Of a stretch of DNA of 12,257 nucleotides, positions 6,798 through 12,257 are shown piece by piece (the stretch's first letter is position 1; each line of letters opens with the position of its first letter). The translations under genes were made by a program, and so were the position numbers. The notes under the pieces were generated by a model, which did not search any database, was not told where the DNA came from, and saw only the letters and a list, made by a program, of their open reading frames with translations. The stretch spans positions 1 to 12,257 of the forward strand of contig JBFSVS010000023.1 in the NCBI GenBank assembly GCA_041263285.1. The letters run 5' to 3'. Source of the stretch: Acidiparvus fluvialis. GTDB taxonomy: Bacteria; Acidobacteriota; Holophagae; Holophagales; Holophagaceae.

Positions 6798-7910
6798 TTA
6801 AAGAATATTTTGATAGTAGACAACGTCCCCTTTCTTTTTTGGAGAGTTGATTCTTATGAGTACGTCAGATTGAGCTAAGGCAACAAGATCGGATGAATCT
6901 CGACTTTTGTGAGGATTCAAAAACCCGTCAGTTAAAAGAGCAGGAATGATCCATTCTTTATTTCCACTATGATCAACGTCACTTTGAAGGACCCCCTCTG
7001 TCCAATACCTAGTCGTAGTCATTCCCTTGAGAGTTGCTAAGAGTGGCGGAAGAAAGATCAATGAAGTAACGTAGGTTGAGACAGCATTTCCGGGAAGTCC
7101 AAGAATGATCTTTTTATTGAATATTGCAGCGAGCATGGGCATTCCGGGCTTAAGATTAAGTTTGTGAAAAATAATTCGAGCTCCGATCTCTTTCAAAATA
7201 CGGGGAAGGTAATCTCTATCCCCTGCTGACACGCCTCCAGTTGTAATAAGGATGTCAAATGGTTCGGTATTAATAAAGTGAGTTATCTGGGTGGGGTTGT
7301 CTCTCAAAATCGGGCCTTGCTGACACTCGTGCCCCAATCGGGCTAGAAGATATGAAAGTGAGTGCCAATTGGAGTCTCTGATCTGAAACTCAGATGGTCG
7401 ATCGCACAATTCATCTCCCGTTGAACAGACGACAATCCTAGGAGACAAGATAGGGGGAGGCACTTGCCCTACTTGAGCATAGAGCGCAAAGCGAGGAGCA
7501 TTCATTTTGTGAGAGTGAAGCAATAGGAGGTCATTTTTTTTTGCGTGAGATGCTTTTTTTCGAATGAAGTCACCTGGCATCACCCCCTTTGTTAGTACCA
7601 AGGATCCATCCTCAACTTGGCATTGTTCAATGGGGACAACAGCATCAGCACCGAGAGGAATACATGCTCCGGTCATAATTTTTAAACACTCATTCTGTTT
7701 CAAGGAATATATGGAAGGGTCCTCTCCCGCATAAAGGGTTCCGATAATTCTTCGAGTACCTTTCGTATGCTTGGTGTTGATTGCATAGCCATCCATGGCG
7801 CTTTTGTCAACGGCTGGATCATCTCGATCAGATCGTAATTCTGGGTGTATCGCTGATACTAATTGGATCGAAGACAAAAGTTGTTCAAGAGCCTTATCGA
7901 TGGAAATCAT
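6798..7910 (-). CDS. moeA: MoeA/gephyrin-E family molybdopterin molybdotransferase, atypical
   Basis: MoeA inserts molybdate into adenylated molybdopterin, the last shared step of molybdenum cofactor synthesis, in the cytosol. At 370 aa it is shorter than the usual 400 or so. Family blocks are present: KSAMDGYA (36-43, D40), IMTGACIP (78-85, T80), STGDEL (163-168, E167), IRDSN (177-181), LRDNP (202-206, D204), GGVSAGDRDYLP (225-236, D233), K250 and K254, and GLPGNAVS (271-278). Aligned by eye to E. coli MoeA these match D59, T100, E188, D228, D259, K275 and K279. Three usually conserved positions differ: the Asp of the IRxxGED block (E. coli D142) is H122, the second Lys of KPGKP is M257, and the second Pro of GLPGNP is A276. 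About eleven N-terminal residues before SAMDGYA are also missing. GAGGGG lies 10 nt before the ATG. Other cofactor genes are absent here. Function may be normal or altered. Confidence 0.85.
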   Translation of the reverse strand: MISIDKALEQLLSSIQLVSAIHPELRSDRDDPAVDKSAMDGYAINTKHTKGTRRIIGTLYAGEDPSIYSLKQNECLKIMTGACIPLGADAVVPIEQCQVEDGSLVLTKGVMPGDFIRKKASHAKKNDLLLLHSHKMNAPRFALYAQVGQVPPPILSPRIVVCSTGDELCDRPSEFQIRDSNWHSLSYLLARLGHECQQGPILRDNPTQITHFINTEPFDILITTGGVSAGDRDYLPRILKEIGARIIFHKLNLKPGMPMLAAIFNKKIILGLPGNAVSTYVTSLIFLPPLLATLKGMTTTRYWTEGVLQSDVDHSGNKEWIIPALLTDGFLNPHKSRDSSDLVALAQSDVLIRINSPKKKGDVVYYQNIL

Positions 7911-7952
7911 ATCGGCAGGTCCCCTCAGATCTAATTTATCAACTTACTTTAT

Positions 7953-9323
7953 TTAGCGAACACCTGCCATCATCTTTTTGATTCGTGGAGTGAGAATAAC
8001 AAGAACTATAGCCATTGCTATGGTAACTAAAAATAGACCAAAAAATAAGGTTGTGGGAGCAAGTTTCTCACTGAAGGGAACAACCAGACCAGCTAGAAGA
8101 TTACCGGCTCCGATCGCAAAGAAAAAGAGACCCATCATGATGCCCGAATAGCGGGCAGGGGCCAACTTTGTTGTCGTCGATAGCCCAACGGGTGAGAGAC
8201 ACAATTCGCCAATAGTATGAAACATGTAGGTAAATATTAACCAATTCGGAGAAACTTTAAGACCGGGCTGTAGAGCAATAGACTGACTCGGTAAAACTAG
8301 TAGAAGCATTCCAAAGCCAACAAATAATAGCCCCCAAGCAAACTTTATTGGACTGCTAGGTTCTTTTGATCCCAATCGTATCCAAAGCCAACTAAATAAT
8401 GGAGCTAGCATTAGGAGCCAAATTGAATTAACACTCTGGAACCAACTGCTTGGGAATGAAATACCGAAATATTGATTCTGGGTATTTTCCAGGGCAAATA
8501 AATTCAAGGTGGTCCCAGCTTGTTCAAATAGAAAAAAGAAAGTCATAATGAAAAACATAAGAATGCCCACAACCCACATACGCGATTTTTCATCACCCGT
8601 CAGGGCAGGAAGATCTTTGCCTTCTTTTTGGTCGAGATGAATGCCTGTCTTTAGGCCGACAGATCCCAATTTATCCTGCTGGACATAGAACTGAAGGACG
8701 CCTAAGAGCATTGCGGCTCCAGCTCCACCAAACCCCCATGCCCATCCGCTCCTTGAGGATAGGCCAATAGAATCAAGGAAAGATAGAAATCGGGGATCTT
8801 GGGCAAAATATCCACAGATCAAAGGTGCGATAAGCGCCCCTAAGTTAATACCCATGTAATAAATACTAAATCCTGCATCTCGCCTAGGATCATTATCTGC
8901 ATAGAGTTGCCCAACCATCGTTGAGCAGTTTGTCTTCAGGAATGAAGTACCGAGGACAAGACCAAGAAGTCCAACATAAAAAAGAGATTCATTTCCTAAG
9001 GCCAGACAGCCTTGTCCTAGAGCAATCAAAAGACCCCCAACCATGACTGCCTTTCGATAGCCGGTATATCGATCGGCAATCCAGCCGCCGGGGATAGAAA
9101 ATGCATAAACAGAAAAGGTATAAATGCCATAGACAAGCCCTGCATATCCTTTACCAAATCCCAGCCCTCCTAATTCCAGGGGGGCAATCATGTAGAGCAT
9201 TAGTAGAGCCCTCATGCCGTAATAACTGAATCTTTCCCACATCTCCGTAAAGAAGAGAACCATCAATCCCTTCGGATGTCCTGCAATGCCGGAGCTATCT
9301 GAGAAAGATTGAAGTGAGACCAT
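7953..9323 (-). CDS. POT/PTR2-family proton-coupled di/tripeptide transporter
   Basis: An inner-membrane peptide:H+ symporter of 456 aa. The family signature E27-x-x-E30-R31-F32-x-Y34-Y35-G36 in helix 1 is intact, as are GGWIADRYTGYRKA (79-92), K130 in helix 4, FSIYYMGINLGALIAP (152-167), E267-Q268 in helix 7 and GELCLSPVGLS (372-382) with E373 in helix 10. These are the known proton- and peptide-binding positions of the family. I count twelve hydrophobic segments; the stretch at 214-248 between helices 6 and 7 is polar, so the extra hairpin found in many bacterial members seems missing. The start is 9 nt after the peptidase gene, whose stop overlaps this gene's ribosome site, so the two are translationally coupled. 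With the peptidase upstream, Xaa-Pro dipeptides are the likely physiological cargo (inference); family members are generally broad in specificity. Confidence 0.93.
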   Translation of the reverse strand: MVSLQSFSDSSGIAGHPKGLMVLFFTEMWERFSYYGMRALLMLYMIAPLELGGLGFGKGYAGLVYGIYTFSVYAFSIPGGWIADRYTGYRKAVMVGGLLIALGQGCLALGNESLFYVGLLGLVLGTSFLKTNCSTMVGQLYADNDPRRDAGFSIYYMGINLGALIAPLICGYFAQDPRFLSFLDSIGLSSRSGWAWGFGGAGAAMLLGVLQFYVQQDKLGSVGLKTGIHLDQKEGKDLPALTGDEKSRMWVVGILMFFIMTFFFLFEQAGTTLNLFALENTQNQYFGISFPSSWFQSVNSIWLLMLAPLFSWLWIRLGSKEPSSPIKFAWGLLFVGFGMLLLVLPSQSIALQPGLKVSPNWLIFTYMFHTIGELCLSPVGLSTTTKLAPARYSGIMMGLFFFAIGAGNLLAGLVVPFSEKLAPTTLFFGLFLVTIAMAIVLVILTPRIKKMMAGVR

Positions 9324-9329
9324 ATAGTT

Positions 9330-9334
9330 TCCTT
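9330..9334 (-). promoter_or_regulatory. Ribosome binding site of the peptide transporter, overlapping the peptidase stop
   Basis: AAGGA on the minus strand lies 6 nt before the transporter ATG and shares two bases with the TAA stop (9333-9335) of the upstream peptidase gene. A ribosome ending on one gene is positioned to start the next, which points to balanced production of the two proteins. Confidence 0.7.
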
Positions 9335-11540
9335 AAAGATTAGATTGTATGAATGACCAAATTTTCATTTGTCTAGAATGGATTTGACTAGGAAAACGCA
9401 CTCCATGATCTGATCCAGGAAAAATCTGGAAATCGTAGGGCTTATTGGCTTCTTGGAGTTTGTTAATCAATGAAATGCTGTTAATGGGATGGACATTATC
9501 ATCCATCGTTCCATGGAGAATTAAGATTTTTCCCTGTAAATTAGATGCCGATTGGATAACCGATGAAGCTTCGTATCCTTTGGGGTTATTCTGTGGTAGA
9601 TCCATATACCGTTCGGTATATATGGAATCGTAGTAACGCCAATCGGTAACAGGGGCCCCCACGATACCAAGTTTCCACGCACTGGAATGAGTAAGTGCAA
9701 ATGCGGTAAGGTACCCCCCATAACTCCAGCCCTCAAGGGCGACACGACTCATGTCTGCAAAGCCTTGTTGTCCTAGCCATTGAAGCCCGTCTAATTGGTC
9801 CTGTAGCTCAAGAGATCCCATATTCTTGTAAATAGGGTGGGCACTTTGTACACCTTTGTTCGTGGCGCTTCGATTATCACATACCCAGACAATGTAGCCC
9901 TGTTGGGCAAGAAAATGAAACCATAGCATAGAGGAATTCCAGCGATCCAGGACTTGCGGTGCGTTAGGACCCCCATAGACATGCTGAAAAACAGGGTATT
10001 TTTTCCCCGGTATCATATCGGGTGGTAAAACCAACATGGTTTCCATTAAAAAACCGTCTCGTGTAGGCACTTGTTGAAAACGCACAGTACCCCATTTGAT
10101 ATCCGTCATAGTGCCTTGATCTATTAGTCTTAATATCTCTCCCCTTTCGTCTCTTAGAGCAACTTTGGGAGCAGCTTCTGCGTGACTCCACTGATCAATG
10201 AACAAAGTGAATTGGGGATTCCAGCGAGTTTGATGAAAACCCCTCTCCTGGGTAAGCCTTGTTTTGTTGGTTCCATCTATGCGGATCGAATATGAGTCCT
10301 GACCTGTAGCGATTCGCTCCGAGGAGGAAAAATAGACCCTATCGTTCATGGGATGTAGCCCCTGAAACTCAGCGTTCCATTCCCCTTGGGTCACTGCGTT
10401 AATTAGTTGTCCCTTAGCCGTGTAGCGATAGAGATGCCTGAAGCCAGTTCGATCGGATTCCCATAAAAAGCTACCATCGGAGAGAAAGACGGGTAAGGGG
10501 AGTCGCTCCTGCCAGGCCTTGCTTTGTTCTCGAATAAGAACCAAAGATTGGCCAACATTATTTTTCGGGAATAATCTCAGGTCAAGCCAAGTTTGTATTC
10601 GGTTTTGATAACTTGCTAATAGGTCCCCATTAGGCGTGAAACCAACTTGAACAATAAGAATTTCTTGATTGGGATATGGGTCAGAAATCCATTGTGTGAA
10701 CTTTGGCTTATCAATGCTGACTAACCCTAGTTTTACGATGGGATTTGGATCTCCTGCTTGCGGGTACCGGGTCTCCTTTTTTATCTGACGTAATCCTCGA
10801 TCATCCGTTAGGGTATGGATGGGCACTTGAGTTTCGTCGAGACTCAAGTACGCAATCGAAGTCCCATCTGGATTCCACCAATACCCCTTGACATTACCTC
10901 GACCATAGAGTTCCTCCATGTAAACCCAATTCAGTCGTCCATTGAATATCGTGTCAGATCCACCGGTAGTAAGGCCAATTTCACGAGGAGTTTCAATGGA
11001 GGAGATAAATAAATCATTGCCTTTCAAAAAAGCAATATGCTTTCCCGAGGGACTGAAGGAGGGTTCATCTTTGGAACCCGAACTAAAGGTAAGTTGTTTG
11101 GCTTTTAACGAAACGAGATCAACCAAAAAAATATTTTCATCGATGGTGACCAAAAAGCCATTACGGGACTGATTCCAGGTAAATTGAGCTCGGGCTAATG
11201 ACCTCTTAGCCGATACTTCAGGAGCCCCTGCTTTAGTTAGAGATTCAATGAGGAGATCTGAGGAAAATAGTGGGGTTTTTACCCAACTGGATGGGTTTAC
11301 TTTTAAAAGAGTCACTCCTCTTTTATCCATTTCGGTTTGAATGAGCGATCCATCCTCCATCCATTCCAATCTAACAACGGGAGTCGTGACATAAGTTTTT
11401 TTCTCAATAGGATGCGTAAGTCCATTCAGGGTAATCGCCCCTGTTTCTCTAGAGGCTACCTGGGCAAAAAGAGGGATACTTTGAATTAAAACTAAAGAAA
11501 CAATGTTTAAGTTTTTGAATTTAAGCCAATGAAAACACAT
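9333..11540 (-). CDS. Dipeptidyl peptidase IV-type prolyl oligopeptidase (S9B), secreted
   Basis: A serine exopeptidase that removes N-terminal Xaa-Pro (and Xaa-Ala) dipeptides from peptides. The 735 aa begin with a basic stretch and a hydrophobic segment (about 11-25), then A26, fitting a Sec signal peptide and a periplasmic or exported location. Next come the eight-bladed propeller domain (about 45-470) and the alpha/beta hydrolase domain (about 495-735). The catalytic triad is S606 in GWSYGG, D680 in HGTMDDNVH and H712 in DHGVR. Y522 in VYGGP supplies the oxyanion site, and N682 matches the substrate-binding Asn of DPP4. E209-E210 in WVYMEELYGRG corresponds to the Glu205-Glu206 pair that binds the substrate amino terminus, which separates dipeptidyl peptidases from general S9 oligopeptidases. 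GAGAGG (11550-11555) lies 9 nt before the ATG. It is 22 nt downstream of pepQ and 9 nt upstream of the POT gene. Confidence 0.93.
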   Translation of the reverse strand: MCFHWLKFKNLNIVSLVLIQSIPLFAQVASRETGAITLNGLTHPIEKKTYVTTPVVRLEWMEDGSLIQTEMDKRGVTLLKVNPSSWVKTPLFSSDLLIESLTKAGAPEVSAKRSLARAQFTWNQSRNGFLVTIDENIFLVDLVSLKAKQLTFSSGSKDEPSFSPSGKHIAFLKGNDLFISSIETPREIGLTTGGSDTIFNGRLNWVYMEELYGRGNVKGYWWNPDGTSIAYLSLDETQVPIHTLTDDRGLRQIKKETRYPQAGDPNPIVKLGLVSIDKPKFTQWISDPYPNQEILIVQVGFTPNGDLLASYQNRIQTWLDLRLFPKNNVGQSLVLIREQSKAWQERLPLPVFLSDGSFLWESDRTGFRHLYRYTAKGQLINAVTQGEWNAEFQGLHPMNDRVYFSSSERIATGQDSYSIRIDGTNKTRLTQERGFHQTRWNPQFTLFIDQWSHAEAAPKVALRDERGEILRLIDQGTMTDIKWGTVRFQQVPTRDGFLMETMLVLPPDMIPGKKYPVFQHVYGGPNAPQVLDRWNSSMLWFHFLAQQGYIVWVCDNRSATNKGVQSAHPIYKNMGSLELQDQLDGLQWLGQQGFADMSRVALEGWSYGGYLTAFALTHSSAWKLGIVGAPVTDWRYYDSIYTERYMDLPQNNPKGYEASSVIQSASNLQGKILILHGTMDDNVHPINSISLINKLQEANKPYDFQIFPGSDHGVRFPSQIHSRQMKIWSFIQSNL

Positions 11541-11562
11541 CGACGCAAACCTCTCTTTAATT

Positions 11563-12257
11563 TCAGTTGGGCAAGTGCTCTCGAGTTAAATTACGATGAC
11601 CTGACTTAGTAATAAGGACATTATCCTCAATGCGGATCCCACCCAAGGGAGTGAGTTCATCAATTAATTTCCAGTTAAAAATATTTGCACCACCGTTATC
11701 TCGGTATTTACGAAGCAGCATGGGTATGAAATAGAGGCCTGGCTCTACCGTGAAAACATGACCCTCCTCGATCTTGCGGGTCGTTCGAAGATAAGGGTGA
11801 GCAGAAGGCTGGGGAGCTGCATCTCCCTGAGGTGTTAATTGTTTTCCAGCTACATCGTGAACTTGGAGTCCGAGGTGATGTCCTAAACCGTGTGGGAAGA
11901 ATGGCATCGTGTAGCCTTTGGTGTGTGCTTCATCCATGGAACAGTTAAGTAAATTTTGCTCAACTAATAATTGGCCTATGCGCACATGAGCATCGTGATG
12001 AAAATCTGCATAATGCATTCCTGGTTTCAAAGACTGACAAAGATCTTGTTGAATTTTTTCCATGCCCTTCAAAAGGGATTGAAAACGCTCGTGGCAGGAG
12101 GGTGAAACATGGGTACGCGTAATATCCGATGCATACCCATTCCATTTAGCCCCTGCATCCAGGAGGAGGACAGAACCCTTATGAATTTCAGCACGTTTTC
12201 CGTGATAGTGAAGAGTCGCCCCTTTTTCATTGAGGGCAACAATGGTGGTATAGGGTA
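11563..12257 (-). CDS. pepQ: Xaa-Pro dipeptidase PepQ (M24), C-terminal part (cut by window edge)
   Basis: A cytosolic dimetal (usually Mn) peptidase that hydrolyses Xaa-Pro dipeptides to free amino acids. The frame is open to the right edge, so the TTG at 12070-12072 is internal and the N-terminus lies outside. The visible 230 residues are about half of a 430-450 aa protein and cover the pita-bread catalytic domain. All five metal ligands are recognisable, numbered within the visible part: D33 in LLLDAG, D44 in SDITRT, the second His of PHGLGH, Glu of FTVEPGLYF and Glu of GGIRIEDN. GLGHHLGLQVHDVAG and the YLRTTR and FNW blocks are closely like E. coli PepQ rather than the aminopeptidase PepP. 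It is followed at 22 nt by the dipeptidyl peptidase gene, so its product can act on the Xaa-Pro released by that enzyme and imported by the POT transporter. Confidence 0.93.
   Translation of the reverse strand, partial: PYTTIVALNEKGATLHYHGKRAEIHKGSVLLLDAGAKWNGYASDITRTHVSPSCHERFQSLLKGMEKIQQDLCQSLKPGMHYADFHHDAHVRIGQLLVEQNLLNCSMDEAHTKGYTMPFFPHGLGHHLGLQVHDVAGKQLTPQGDAAPQPSAHPYLRTTRKIEEGHVFTVEPGLYFIPMLLRKYRDNGGANIFNWKLIDELTPLGGIRIEDNVLITKSGHRNLTREHLPN

Noticed and set aside
9521..10191. Additional minus-strand frames within the dipeptidyl peptidase gene
   Set aside because: The main frame covers the whole region with catalytic motifs in order; the alternatives are frame shadows, not signs of a frameshift.
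12070..12072. TTG as the start of the M24 peptidase
   Set aside because: The frame continues upstream to the window edge and encodes conserved PepQ blocks with the first two metal ligands, so TTG is an internal Leu codon.

Overview
The window looks like ordinary chromosome of a Gram-negative, moderately AT-rich bacterium (about 45 % G+C by eye, not computed). It is gene-dense, with short gaps and several overlapping starts and stops. It carries housekeeping genes for queuosine synthesis, phospholipid synthesis and molybdenum cofactor, plus a tRNA gene and catabolic genes. No insertion sequence, CRISPR array or integrase is visible. The acyl-CoA dehydrogenase and the overall gene mix remind me of Verrucomicrobiota or related groups, but this is only a weak impression and no phylogeny was run.

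Left block (1-2519). A queG fragment, the N-terminal third cut by the window edge, runs leftward. It is divergent from a tight rightward cluster: pgsA (phosphatidylglycerophosphate synthase), a DUF502 membrane protein overlapping it by 8 nt, and an SDR oxidoreductase whose start overlaps the DUF502 stop by 1 nt.

Middle block (2524-5652). Leftward and convergent with the SDR gene, with only 4 nt between them, are a large VLCAD/ACAD9-like acyl-CoA dehydrogenase and, 9 nt downstream, an MFS metabolite transporter. They read as one two-gene unit for uptake and oxidation of an unidentified substrate.

Gap (5653-6097). These 445 nt are non-coding. They hold the leader of the dehydrogenase gene, a small hairpin, and a good promoter for tRNA-Arg(ACG) at 6098-6174.

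Right block (6176-12257). All genes run leftward with short gaps, in transcription order: pepQ (Xaa-Pro dipeptidase, N-terminus off the window), a secreted dipeptidyl peptidase IV-type S9 enzyme, a POT-family di/tripeptide transporter, an atypical moeA, and an orphan YqaJ/lambda-exonuclease-fold nuclease whose stop lies 1 nt from the tRNA CCA end. The first three form a logical pathway: extracytoplasmic release of Xaa-Pro dipeptides, proton-coupled import, and cytosolic cleavage.

I did not find a clearly new multi-gene system. The points most worth a second look are the compact Xaa-Pro salvage operon, the MoeA with changed active-site residues, and the lone phage-type exonuclease abutting a tRNA gene.
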